Below, in pieces: positions 37,429 through 45,135 of a stretch of DNA of 64,000 nt; the stretch's first letter is position 1, and every line of letters starts with the position of its first letter. The notes below the pieces were generated by a model that saw only the letters and a program-made list of their open reading frames with translations, searched no databases and was not told the origin of the DNA. Position numbers and translations under genes: made by a program. The stretch is from positions 124,001 through 188,000 of the forward strand of contig NZ_BBOJ01000001.1 of assembly GCF_000974445.1 (NCBI RefSeq). Reading direction: 5' to 3'. The stretch is from Lentzea aerocolonigenes (GTDB lineage Bacteria; Actinomycetota; Actinomycetes; Mycobacteriales; Pseudonocardiaceae).

Positions 37429-38355
37429 ATGCCGATCTTGAGCACCACCGACCTGAACGTTTCGCGTCTTTGCCTGGGCGGCAACGTCTTCGGCTGGACC
37501 GCCGACGAGACCCAGTCGTTCGCCGTGCTCGACGCCTACGTCGAAGCGGGCGGGAACTTCCTCGACACGGCCGACGTGTACTCGGCCTGGGTGGAGGGCA
37601 ACTCCGGCGGCGAGTCGGAGACGATCATCGGCAAGTGGCTGGCCGGGCGTGGCGACCGCGACCAGATCGTGGTGGCGACGAAGGTCGGCATGCTCGCCGG
37701 CTTCAAGAACCAGAAGCGCGACACGATCCTCACCAGTGCCGAACGCTCGTTGAAGCGGCTCGGCGTCGACCACATCGATCTCTACTACAACCACCTCGAC
37801 GACCCGAACACGCCGCTCGAGGAGACGCTGGCCGCCTACGACCAGCTCGTCCGCGACGGCAAGGTCCGGTACGTCGCGGCGTCCAACTTCTCCGCCGAAC
37901 GGCTGGCGCGGGCGCTGGAGATCCAGGAGCGCGAGGGCTTCGCGAAGTTCGTGGCGTTGCAGCCCGAGTACAACCTGGTGAGCCGCGACGAGTTCGAGGG
38001 CGACCTGCGGGACGTCGTCGCGAAGAACGACCTGGCGACCGTGCCGTACTACTCGCTGGCCAGGGGTTTCCTCACCGGCAAGTACCGGCCGGGAGTGCAG
38101 GTGCAGAGCCCGCGGGCGGGTGCGGCCTCGAAGCACCTCGACGAGCACGGTCTGCAGGTGCTGGAGGTGCTCGACGAACTGGCCGAGACGCACGGGACGA
38201 CGGTCGCCGCGGTCGCTCTCGCCTGGCTCGCCCAGCAGCCGACGGTGGCCGCGCCGATCGCGTCCGCCCGCACGTTGGAGCAGCTCCAAGACCTCGTCCC
38301 GGTGCTCTCGCTCGACCTGACGCAGGCCGAGGTGGACCGCCTGAGCGCAATTTAA
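37429..38355 (+). CDS. Aldo/keto reductase
   Basis: A 308-residue NADPH-type aldo/keto reductase with the catalytic tetrad in place: Asp46 and Tyr51 in FLDTADVYSAW, Lys85 in VATKVG, His122 in YYNHLDD. The family ends VRYVAASNFSAERL and a late IASARTLEQLQDL (cofactor phosphate contact) follow. It reduces an aldehyde or ketone; the substrate is unknown. The ATG lies right at the edge of the upstream remnant, so its promoter lies within about 37.25-37.43 kb. Confidence 0.93.
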   Translation: MPILSTTDLNVSRLCLGGNVFGWTADETQSFAVLDAYVEAGGNFLDTADVYSAWVEGNSGGESETIIGKWLAGRGDRDQIVVATKVGMLAGFKNQKRDTILTSAERSLKRLGVDHIDLYYNHLDDPNTPLEETLAAYDQLVRDGKVRYVAASNFSAERLARALEIQEREGFAKFVALQPEYNLVSRDEFEGDLRDVVAKNDLATVPYYSLARGFLTGKYRPGVQVQSPRAGAASKHLDEHGLQVLEVLDELAETHGTTVAAVALAWLAQQPTVAAPIASARTLEQLQDLVPVLSLDLTQAEVDRLSAI

Positions 38356-38367
38356 CTTGCCAGTAGC

Positions 38368-38381
38368 TTACTCGGAGTAGG
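38368..38381. promoter_or_regulatory. TetR-type operator-like palindrome before SDR gene
   Basis: TTACTCGGAGTAGG contains the inverted repeat TACTC-G-GAGTA and lies 19 bp upstream of the SDR start. Sequences of this kind (ACT...AGT) are typical operators of TetR-family lipid-metabolism repressors in actinobacteria. No regulator gene is adjacent. Confidence 0.4.
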
Positions 38382-38399
38382 TTGCGTTACCGTGACAGC

Positions 38400-39251
38400 A
38401 TGGACGTCACGGGCAAGGTGGTACTGATCACCGGCGCGGCCAGGGGCATCGGCGCCGAGGTGGCGAGGCAACTGGCCGCGCGCGGGGCTCGACTCGCGCT
38501 CGTCGGGCTCGAGAAGGCCCAGCTCGAAGAGGTCGCCCGGCAGACCGGCGGCAAGGCGTGGGAAGCCGACGTCACGGACTGGGACGCCCTCGAGAAGGCG
38601 TTCCAGGAGGCCGCCGAGCACTTCGGCGGCATCGACGTCGTGGTGGCGAACGCGGGCATCGCCGCCACCGGTTTCGTGCGCTCGATGGACCCGAAGGCGT
38701 TCGAACGGGTCATCGAGGTCAACCTGCTCGGCGTGTGGCGCACGGTCCGCACGGCGCTGCCGCACCTGATCCGCAGCCGCGGCTACTGCCTGGTCGTGTC
38801 GTCGCTGGCGGCGATCGTGCACATCCCCGGCAACGCGGCCTACTCGGCGGCGAAGGCGGGCTGCGAGGCGTTCGCAGACAGCCTGCGCGCCGAGGTCAGA
38901 CACCTCGGCGTGGACGTCGGCACCGCCTACTTCTCGTGGATCTCCACGGACATGGTCAACAGCGCCGACCAGCACCCGGTCTTCGGCAAGCTGCGGCAGG
39001 GCATGCCGGGCGTCGCCGGCAAGAAGTACCCCGTCCGCAACGTCGGCAGGGCCGTGGTCAGGGGCATCGAGAAACGCGCGAAGGCGGTCCACGTCCCCGG
39101 CTGGGTGGGTGCGCTGAAGTACTTCCGCGCGTTCACACCGGTGGTCGTGGACCGCCAGGCGGTCGCCGAGGTGGCCGACGCCGACCGCCAGATGGCGGCC
39201 AGCGACACGTCAGGCCTGGTCGGACCGGGCGGTCAAGCAGCTAGTCGTTGA
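38400..39251 (+). CDS. Short-chain dehydrogenase/reductase (SDR)
   Basis: A 283-residue classical SDR. The cofactor motif is TGAARGIG near residues 11-18, VVANAG at 81-86, catalytic Ser around 135, Tyr148 and Lys152 in AAYSAAKAG. An extended C-terminus (residues about 190-283) with SWISTDMVNSADQHPVF and FRAFTPVVVDRQAV resembles actinomycete SDRs acting on lipid or steroid-like alcohols. The start is ATG 38400, behind a palindromic operator-like site. It overlaps the YCII gene end by 11 nt. Confidence 0.93.
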   Translation: MDVTGKVVLITGAARGIGAEVARQLAARGARLALVGLEKAQLEEVARQTGGKAWEADVTDWDALEKAFQEAAEHFGGIDVVVANAGIAATGFVRSMDPKAFERVIEVNLLGVWRTVRTALPHLIRSRGYCLVVSSLAAIVHIPGNAAYSAAKAGCEAFADSLRAEVRHLGVDVGTAYFSWISTDMVNSADQHPVFGKLRQGMPGVAGKKYPVRNVGRAVVRGIEKRAKAVHVPGWVGALKYFRAFTPVVVDRQAVAEVADADRQMAASDTSGLVGPGGQAASR

Positions 39252-39525
39252 GCCAGGCACCGAGAACGGGAGTCCACTCGCGGATCTTCCACTCGGTGAT
39301 GACGTTCGCGGGCGTGTACGGGTCGGCGGCGATGAGTTCCTTCACGGCGGCCTCGTCCGCGACCTCGTAGATGATCAACGCGCCGGTGTCGTCCGCGTAC
39401 GGACCTGCGCCGAGGACCTCGCCCTTCTCCGCGAGAGAGGCGATGTGCTCGCGGTGTGCGGGGCGTACCGCGAGACGCTTCTCGGTATCGGGACCGAACA
39501 CCAATTCGACTGCAAAGCGGGCCAT
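39241..39525 (-). CDS. YCII-related protein
   Basis: A 94-residue dimeric alpha/beta-barrel (ferredoxin-like) protein: MARFAVELVFGPDTEKR, RPAHREHIASLAEKGEVLGAG, DDTGALIIYEVADEAAV, and the YCII-typical ADPYTPANVITEW. Relatives include lactone- or muconolactone-type isomerases and orphan proteins. The conserved His (REH) and Asp (ADPY) are present; the substrate is unknown. Convergent with the SDR gene and close to the divergent sigma factor gene. Confidence 0.9.
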   Translation of the reverse strand: MARFAVELVFGPDTEKRLAVRPAHREHIASLAEKGEVLGAGPYADDTGALIIYEVADEAAVKELIAADPYTPANVITEWKIREWTPVLGAWLND

Positions 39526-39565
39526 GCGACCACCGTAGCGACGCTGACCGGTACCGTCCTACCTT

Positions 39566-40129
39566 GTGGTTGGCGAAGAAACCCCGCGCACCGTGCAGGA
39601 CACCCTGACCAACCTGCGAATCAAGGACGGCGTCGCAGGACCTCCCACAGGGCCGCTCACGCTCGAAGACCTGTACAAGCAGCACCGCATGCGCCTCATC
39701 AGGCTCGCGTTGCTGCTCGTGGACGAGCCCGCGACCGCGGAGGACGTGGTGCAGGAGGCCTTCACCGGCCTCCACCGCAACTGGAAGGGCCTGCGAGACG
39801 CCCAGGCGGCCGTGGGCTACCTCCGCACGGCCGTGGTCAACGGCTCGCGCAGCGTGCTGCGCCGGCGCAAGACCGCCCGCGACTACACCCCGCCGCACGT
39901 GGCGAACGCGCGGTCGGCCGAGTCGCTCGCGATGCTGACCGCGGAGCACCAGGCCGTGGTCAAGGCGTTGCAGCAGCTGCCGCCGCGTCAGCGCGAGGTG
40001 CTCGTGCTGCGCTACTACGGCGACCTGTCGGAGGCCGAGATCGCGGAGGCCACCGGCATCTCGAAGGGCACCGTGAAGTCGACGGCGTCCCGGGCTCTCG
40101 ACGCACTCCAGAAGATCATGGCCGGCTGA
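39566..40129 (+). CDS. SigE-family ECF sigma factor (third)
   Basis: A 187-residue ECF sigma factor: region 2 at about 32-100 (LEDLYKQHRMRLIRLALLLV, EDVVQEAFTGLHRNW), a short linker, and region 4 at about 130-180 (LPPRQREVLVLRYYGDLSEAEIA, GISKGTVKSTASRAL). Unlike the two earlier sigma genes it has no membrane partner and is followed by a strong terminator, so it is a monocistronic regulator. It has a 30-residue N-terminal extension before region 2. GTG start with no clear ribosome site, possibly a leaderless message. Confidence 0.9.
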   Translation: MVGEETPRTVQDTLTNLRIKDGVAGPPTGPLTLEDLYKQHRMRLIRLALLLVDEPATAEDVVQEAFTGLHRNWKGLRDAQAAVGYLRTAVVNGSRSVLRRRKTARDYTPPHVANARSAESLAMLTAEHQAVVKALQQLPPRQREVLVLRYYGDLSEAEIAEATGISKGTVKSTASRALDALQKIMAG

Positions 40130-40151
40130 GGCGTCACGACGCTCGTCACGG

Positions 40152-40183
40152 TGCGGCCCGCCCCTCAGAGGACGCGGGCCGCA
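40152..40183 (+). terminator. Hairpin terminator after third sigma gene
   Basis: TGCGGCCCGC (40152-40161) and GCGGGCCGCA (40174-40183) form a perfect 10-bp GC stem with a 12-nt loop, 23 nt after the sigma factor stop. Confidence 0.85.
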
Positions 40184-40254
40184 TCCGCCTGACCCCTGGC
40201 CGTTTTGCCCGGTGAGAGTGGTTTCACGTGGTACGAACACGCCCCAATCCGGTA

Positions 40255-40270
40255 CTTGGTATAGACCAAT
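40255..40270. promoter_or_regulatory. DasR-type (dre) operator upstream of nagK-nagA
   Basis: CTTGGTATAGACCAAT holds TTGGT-ATAG-ACCAA, closely matching the DasR consensus ASTGGTCTAGACCAST (GGT, TAGACC core). It lies 30-45 bp before the ROK kinase start. DasR is the GntR-type repressor of N-acetylglucosamine genes in actinomycetes; glucosamine-6-phosphate releases it. This fits the nagK-nagA genes directly downstream. Confidence 0.75.
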
Positions 40271-40299
40271 AGGGCTCCGATGCCGCAGGATCTGTTCTC

Positions 40300-41211
40300 G
40301 TGGCACGCAGACACGTGGTCGCCGTCGACATCGGTGGCACCGAAACCAAGGCGGCGCTGGTCGCCGGCAGCTCGGACGCGGTGGCGGCGGAGAAGCACGC
40401 GCGCCGGGCGACTCCCGGTGAGTTGGAGCCCCTCCTCGCCGTGATCGCCGAGCTCGTCGGCGAGCTCAGGCAGGCCTGCGAGCACGAGATCGACGCCGTG
40501 GGGGTCGTGGCGCCGGGCATCGTGGACGAGGCCGCCGGTGTCGGCGTGTACACGACGAACCTGCCCTGGAGCCAGTTCCCGTTCAGCGCCGTCCTCACCG
40601 AACGGCTGGGCGTGCCCGTCGCGTTCGGTCACGACGTGCGCGCGGCCGGGCTGGCCGAGAGCCGCATGGGTGCCGCGAAGGACCTGCGCAACGCGGTGAT
40701 CATGCCCATCGGCACCGGGATCGCCGGCGCGTTGCTGCTCGACGGGAAGATCTTCAGCGGCGACGGCTACGCCGGTGAGATCGGACATGTGAACGTCGGC
40801 CACGGCGTGCCCTGCGCGTGTGGCCAGATCGGCTGCGTGGAGACGGTGGCGTCCTCCGCGGCGATCGCCCGCCGGTACACCGCACGTACCGGCACCCCCG
40901 TCAACGGCGCCGCTGACGTCGCCGGTCGGGTGAAGAACGGGGAGCCCGACGCCGTCGCCGTGTGGCACGAGGCCGTGGACGCGCTCGCCAGGGGCATCCT
41001 GGTCCTGGCGACGCTGCTCGGCCCTCAAGCCGTGGTGCTCGGCGGCGGGCTCGCACTCGCAGGAGATCTGCTGGTGGACCCGTTGCGGGACAGGCTGGAC
41101 GGGCTGATCGCCTTCCAGCGCCGACCGGAGCTGCGGCTCGCGGCGCTCGGCGACGAGGCGGGCTTCCTCGGCGCGGCGCTGCTGGCCATCGACATGCTGG
41201 AGGCGTCATGA
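40300..41211 (+). CDS. nagK: ROK-family sugar kinase, probable N-acetylglucosamine kinase
   Basis: A 303-residue ROK kinase. The ATP motif is VAVDIGGTETKAAL at 8-20, sugar-site residues occur in GVVAPGIVDEA and GEIGHVNVG, and the ROK zinc motif is CACGQIGCVE. ROK kinases phosphorylate hexoses; N-acetylglucosamine is inferred from the 4-nt overlap with nagA and the DasR-type site upstream. Its product, GlcNAc-6-phosphate, would be the substrate of NagA. GTG start. Confidence 0.87.
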   Translation: MARRHVVAVDIGGTETKAALVAGSSDAVAAEKHARRATPGELEPLLAVIAELVGELRQACEHEIDAVGVVAPGIVDEAAGVGVYTTNLPWSQFPFSAVLTERLGVPVAFGHDVRAAGLAESRMGAAKDLRNAVIMPIGTGIAGALLLDGKIFSGDGYAGEIGHVNVGHGVPCACGQIGCVETVASSAAIARRYTARTGTPVNGAADVAGRVKNGEPDAVAVWHEAVDALARGILVLATLLGPQAVVLGGGLALAGDLLVDPLRDRLDGLIAFQRRPELRLAALGDEAGFLGAALLAIDMLEAS

Positions 41212-42359
41212 GCACGTGGGGTGGACCTGTCCAGGTGACCCTGACCAACGGTCGGGTCGTCACGCCGGACGGGGTGCTCGAGAACGGGTGGGTCAGCGTC
41301 GCGGACGGCCGGATCGTCGCGGTCGGCGAGGGCCCGGCCCCCGACGGCCCGACGACCGACGTGGGCGGCGGCACGGTCGTGCCGGGGTTCGTCGACATCC
41401 ACTGCCACGGTGGCGGTGGTGACGCGTTCACCAGCAGTGACCCGGCCAAGGTCCGCAGGGCCGCCGCGGCCCACCGCAAGCACGGCACGACGACGCTGCT
41501 GGCGTCGCTGGTGTCACGTCCGGTGCCGGAGCTGGCCGACCAGGTGTCCGCGCTGGCCGAGCTGGTGCAGGAGGGCGTCGTCGCGGGCGTCCACCTGGAG
41601 GGCCCGTTCCTCAGCGCCGCCCGCTGCGGTGCGCACGACCCGGCGATCCTGTGCCCGCCGGAGCACACGGCCGTGACGAAGCTGCTCGACGCGGGCAAGG
41701 GCACCGTCCGGATGATCACGATCGCCCCCGAGCTGGAGGGCGCGGTCCCCGCCGTGCGCCAGCTCGTGGACGCGGGCGTCATCGCCGCCATCGGCCACAC
41801 CGACGCGACCGAGGCGCAGGTCCGCCCCGCCGTCGACGCCGGCGCGTCCGTGGCGACGCACCTGTTCAACGGCATGCGGCCGCTGCACCACCGCGAGCCC
41901 GGCCCGATCGGCGCACTGCTGGACGACGAACGCGTGACCGTCGAGCTCATCTGCGACCTCGTGCACCTGCACCCGACCGCCGTCCGCCTGGCCGCGCGCC
42001 ACGCCGGCCCGAAGCGCACGGTCCTGATCACCGACGCCATCGCGGCGGCCGGTGTCGGTGACGGCGTGTACGACGTCGGCGGGCTGGAGGTCCGGGTGGT
42101 CGACGGCGTGCCGACGCTGGCGGGCGGCGCTTCGCTCGCGGGCAGCACGCTGACGATGGACATGGCCTTCCGCAACGCCGTCAACTCCTGCGGGCTCTCG
42201 CTCGTGGAGGCGGCGTACGCGGCCTCGACCCGCGGCGCGGAGCTCCTCGGCCTCGACACCGGCAAGCTGCAGCCGGGTTGCGCGGCCGACATCGTCGTTC
42301 TCGATGCAGAATTGAAGCCGAGGGACGTGATGGTCAGGGGCGAGTGGGTCAAGGACTAG
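41208..42359 (+). CDS. nagA: N-acetylglucosamine-6-phosphate deacetylase
   Basis: A 383-residue amidohydrolase removing acetate from GlcNAc-6-phosphate to give glucosamine-6-phosphate for glycolysis or wall synthesis. Signatures are PGFVDIHCHGGGGDAF (metal site start), VHLEGPFLS (metal Glu), IGHTDATEAQV, THLFNGMRPLHHREPG, and the catalytic Asp in VLITDAIAAAG. Length is standard. ATGA overlap with the upstream kinase. No nagB is seen in the window. Confidence 0.95.
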   Translation: MSTWGGPVQVTLTNGRVVTPDGVLENGWVSVADGRIVAVGEGPAPDGPTTDVGGGTVVPGFVDIHCHGGGGDAFTSSDPAKVRRAAAAHRKHGTTTLLASLVSRPVPELADQVSALAELVQEGVVAGVHLEGPFLSAARCGAHDPAILCPPEHTAVTKLLDAGKGTVRMITIAPELEGAVPAVRQLVDAGVIAAIGHTDATEAQVRPAVDAGASVATHLFNGMRPLHHREPGPIGALLDDERVTVELICDLVHLHPTAVRLAARHAGPKRTVLITDAIAAAGVGDGVYDVGGLEVRVVDGVPTLAGGASLAGSTLTMDMAFRNAVNSCGLSLVEAAYAASTRGAELLGLDTGKLQPGCAADIVVLDAELKPRDVMVRGEWVKD

Positions 42360-42363
42360 GTGG

Positions 42364-42558
42364 ATGGCGGACGATCCGGAGCGACTGGTGACCGACGCGC
42401 TGCGAGCGCAGGCGACCAGCACGAATGCCGGATTTGCCGTACCTGTCCCAATTGCCGATGAGGGCCACGCGCACCTGCCGGTGTGGTGGGTGCTGGGCCT
42501 CGCGCTGCTGTTGGGCCTGGCAGCGGGCACGGTGGCCGCAGTGATCACGCTCAGCTGA
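42364..42558 (+). CDS. Small single-pass membrane protein, 64 residues
   Basis: MADDPERLVTDALRAQATST, a short soluble N-terminal helix, then a hydrophobic helix at about 40-62 (LPVWWVLGLALLLGLAAGTVAAV). It begins 4 nt after nagA and ends just before the DedA gene, so it is probably in the same transcript. No function is known; the start is clear from coding composition and spacing. Confidence 0.8.
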   Translation: MADDPERLVTDALRAQATSTNAGFAVPVPIADEGHAHLPVWWVLGLALLLGLAAGTVAAVITLS

Positions 42559-42575
42559 CCTGTACCGTTGTGGCC

Positions 42576-43298
42576 GTGACGATTGCATTGGGCCCTGACT
42601 GGCTGGATCCCGAAAAACTGCTGACGATGCTCGGCCCGTGGATGCTCGTCGGGCTGTGCTTGATCGTCTTCGCCGAGTGCGGGCTGCTCGTCGGGTTCTT
42701 CCTGCCGGGCGACTCGTTGCTGTTCACGGCGGGTCTCTTCGTCGCGGCAGGGCACATCTCGACGCCCCTCTGGGTCGTCTGCGTGCTGCTGACGGTGTGC
42801 GCGTTCATCGGCAACGTCGCCGGCTACTACATCGGCCGCAAGGCCGGTCCGGCGCTGTTCAACAAGCCGGAGTCGAAGATCTTCAAGAAGGAGTACGTCG
42901 ACAAGACGCAGGAGTTCTTCGACAAGTACGGCCCGCGCGCCATCGTCCTCGCGCGGTTCGTGCCGATCGTCCGCACGTTCATCACGGCCATGGCCGGTGT
43001 CGGGCGGATGGATCCGAAGAAGTACTTCACCTACTCCGCGATCGGCGGTGTGGCCTGGGCCGCGGGTCTGACCGTGCTGGGCTACTTCCTCGGCCAGGTC
43101 GAGTTCATCCGCAAGAACCTCGAGATCACGCTCATCGCCATCGTGCTGCTCTCGGTCGTGCCGATCATCTTCGAGGTGATCAAGGCGCGCAAGGAGAAGA
43201 AGTCGCTCCTGCAGGAAGAGGCGGACGACATCACCCAGGTCATGCAGGCGCACGTCCAGGACGACTCGACGCAGATCATCCCTCGCGTCGAGCGTTGA
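42576..43298 (+). CDS. DedA-family membrane protein
   Basis: A 240-residue DedA/VTT protein with about five membrane segments. Family landmarks are the re-entrant FAECGLLVGFFLPGDSLL near residue 30, FIGNVAGYYIGRKAG, the E-F-[FY]-x-x-[YH]-G-type EFFDKYGPRAIVLARFVPIVRTF (essential arginines) and GVAWAAGLTVLGYFLG. Relatives act as lipid scramblases or proton-linked transporters for undecaprenyl phosphate. A cytosolic tail of about 50 residues is charged. GTG at 42576 is chosen; a GTG two codons earlier is possible. A second DedA lies at 50436. Confidence 0.93.
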   Translation: MTIALGPDWLDPEKLLTMLGPWMLVGLCLIVFAECGLLVGFFLPGDSLLFTAGLFVAAGHISTPLWVVCVLLTVCAFIGNVAGYYIGRKAGPALFNKPESKIFKKEYVDKTQEFFDKYGPRAIVLARFVPIVRTFITAMAGVGRMDPKKYFTYSAIGGVAWAAGLTVLGYFLGQVEFIRKNLEITLIAIVLLSVVPIIFEVIKARKEKKSLLQEEADDITQVMQAHVQDDSTQIIPRVER

Positions 43299-43321
43299 GC
43301 GGCCACCAGCGAGGTGCTCGA

Positions 43322-43756
43322 ATGACGAACGGGACGTGGAGCGCTGACACGCCTGGGATCCTGCGTCTGCCCTCGGGGCGGCTGATCCGCGGCCGTGGCC
43401 TGCGAAACCCTCTTCCCGCAGGCCAGCAGCCCGAGTTCGGGATCTACCTGCAGGGCAAGGAACCCGCTCCGGTGGAGTGGGAGAGCAAGTGGGTCAAGTG
43501 GACGGACTTCTGGCTGCCCGCCGACCGCGCGGCATTCGTCAAGACCCTGCGCGAACTGCTCGAGCGCTCCGAGACCGAACGGGTCGAGATCGCCTGCAGC
43601 GGCGGTCACGGCCGGACCGGAACCGCGATGTCCTGCCTCGTCACGCTGGACGGCGTTCCGAACACCGAAGCCGTCGCGTACGTGCGCGCGAACTACAACA
43701 AGCGCGCCGTCGAGACGCCGTGGCAGAAACGGTTCGTCCGCCGTTTCTCAGGCTGA
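43322..43756 (+). CDS. Small protein-tyrosine-phosphatase-like protein
   Basis: A 144-residue protein carrying the cysteine-phosphatase loop CSGGHGRTG (Cys92, then five residues, Arg98), the CX5R signature of tyrosine and dual-specificity phosphatases. The general-acid Asp may be one of the DFW/PADR residues near 62-68. It is small, like actinomycete proteins that act on phosphoamino acids or phosphoinositides; the partner is unknown. GAGGTG precedes the ATG. It ends at a hairpin terminator. Confidence 0.82.
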   Translation: MTNGTWSADTPGILRLPSGRLIRGRGLRNPLPAGQQPEFGIYLQGKEPAPVEWESKWVKWTDFWLPADRAAFVKTLRELLERSETERVEIACSGGHGRTGTAMSCLVTLDGVPNTEAVAYVRANYNKRAVETPWQKRFVRRFSG

Positions 43757-43784
43757 GCCGACCCTGACGAAGCACTGAGCACCG

Positions 43785-43806
43785 AGGCCCGTCTCACGGC
43801 GGGCCT
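43785..43806 (+). terminator. Hairpin terminator after phosphatase gene
   Basis: AGGCCCG (43785-43791) and CGGGCCT (43800-43806) pair perfectly around an 8-nt loop and are followed by TCTT. It lies 29 nt after the phosphatase stop and 43 nt before the monooxygenase start. Confidence 0.75.
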
Positions 43807-43823
43807 TCTTGCTGGCGCGATTT

Positions 43824-43846
43824 GAATACAGAGCTGTACTGTATTC
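43824..43846. promoter_or_regulatory. Palindromic operator before the monooxygenase/tetR pair
   Basis: GAATACAG (43824-43831) and CTGTATTC (43839-43846) are perfect inverted copies with a 7-bp spacer, ending 2 bp before the ATG. The AT-rich sequence stands out from the surrounding DNA. The TetR protein encoded downstream is the obvious candidate to bind it, so repression of its own operon is inferred. Its position overlaps the start of any transcript and suggests a leaderless or nearly leaderless message. Confidence 0.7.
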
Positions 43847-43848
43847 GT

Positions 43849-45135
43849 ATGGTCATCATTGCGGGGGCGGGTCCGACCGGCTTGGCGCTGGCGTGCGGGC
43901 TCAGGCAGTTCGGGGTGGACGTGCGGGTCGTGGACCAGGCGGACGGGCCGGCCACGACGTCACGGGCGTTGGGGTTGCAGCCGCGCGGCGTCGAGGTGCT
44001 GGCGAGGCTGGGCGCGTTGGGCGACCTGCCGGAGAAGGCGGTGCGGCTGCGGGCGTTGCGGATCAACGGGGCGGTGGCGCTGGACATGGGTTTCCTGCGC
44101 GACGCGGGTCAGTTGATCGTGTCGCAGGCTTGGGTCGAGGAACGGCTGCGCGACCGGCTGTCCGCGCTGGGCGTGGAGATCGAGTGGAACACGCCGGTCT
44201 CCGCTGTCTCCGGGTGGGACTGGCTCGTCGGCTGCGACGGCGCCCACTCGGCCGTGCGGAAGGAGGCGGGGATCGCGTTCGAGGGCGAGTCGGTGATGGA
44301 GAACTTCCTCCTGCGCGACCTGCACGCGGAGTGGGACCTCGACCGCGAGTCGATCCACCTGTTCGTCGACGGGGCGTCGATCACGAGCGTCTTCCCGTTG
44401 CCCGGCGGCATCTGGCGGGTGATGTCGCCCAACGGAGAGCGGTGGACGCCGGGGCCGATCGAGGAGGTGGAGTGGGAGTCGACGTTCCGCATCCACCGGC
44501 GGCAGGCGGCGACCTACCGGCGCGGGAACGTCCTGCTCGCCGGGGACGCAGCGCACATCCACAGCCCGTTGGGCGGACAGGGGATGAACACGGGGCTCGG
44601 CGACGCGGACAACCTGGCGTGGAAGCTCGCGCTCGTGGTGCAGGGCAGGGCTTCCGAAGAACTGCTGGACACCTACGAGACCGAACGCAGGCCGGTCGGC
44701 GCGCGGGTGCTCGCCTCGACCACACCGGCGACGCGACTGGCGATGGGGCCGGGTGTCGTCACGCGGACGATCAGGGACCGGGTGCTGTGGCCGTTGCTGG
44801 GCCTGCCGTTCGTGCAGCGGCGGCTCGTGCGGTTCACCTCGCAGCTGGACGTGAAGTACTCCGGCCCGCTGGCGTCCGGGCGGCGCGGCGGCGAGCGGGT
44901 TCCCGCGTTCGTGCGAACCGGGAGGTGGGTCCTGGCGGGACCAGCGACGTGCCTGGAGGTGGCGCGGGAGCGGCTGGGGGACGTCGTGCACCATGAACGC
45001 GCCGGCGAAACGCTGCTGGTACGCCCGGACGGGCACCTGGCGTGGCGCGGCCCGTCCTCACCGGAAAGGCTTGCCGAGTGGCTGAACGAAGTGCTGGGCG
45101 TCCCCGCGACCCCGAGGCGGACAACGCGATCCTGA
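43849..45135 (+). CDS. FAD-dependent aromatic monooxygenase (PHBH fold)
   Basis: A 428-residue flavoprotein. It begins MVIIAGAGPTGLALACGLRQ, the N-terminal GxGxxG FAD fold, then a GCDGAHSAVRKEAG segment (DG motif near residue 130) and GDAAHIHSPLGGQGMNTGLGDADNLAW (second FAD motif, GD, near residue 230). A PHBH-like C-terminal domain completes it. These enzymes hydroxylate aromatic rings, including polyketides and antibiotics such as rifampicin or tetracycline. The pairing with a TetR gene and palindrome suggests inducible detoxification; the substrate is unknown. I start at ATG 43849. Confidence 0.92.
   Translation: MVIIAGAGPTGLALACGLRQFGVDVRVVDQADGPATTSRALGLQPRGVEVLARLGALGDLPEKAVRLRALRINGAVALDMGFLRDAGQLIVSQAWVEERLRDRLSALGVEIEWNTPVSAVSGWDWLVGCDGAHSAVRKEAGIAFEGESVMENFLLRDLHAEWDLDRESIHLFVDGASITSVFPLPGGIWRVMSPNGERWTPGPIEEVEWESTFRIHRRQAATYRRGNVLLAGDAAHIHSPLGGQGMNTGLGDADNLAWKLALVVQGRASEELLDTYETERRPVGARVLASTTPATRLAMGPGVVTRTIRDRVLWPLLGLPFVQRRLVRFTSQLDVKYSGPLASGRRGGERVPAFVRTGRWVLAGPATCLEVARERLGDVVHHERAGETLLVRPDGHLAWRGPSSPERLAEWLNEVLGVPATPRRTTRS

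Noticed and set aside
42483-43298. DedA start at 42483
   Set aside because: It would overlap most of the 64-residue membrane gene and add residues unlike DedA N-termini; GTG 42576 fits better.
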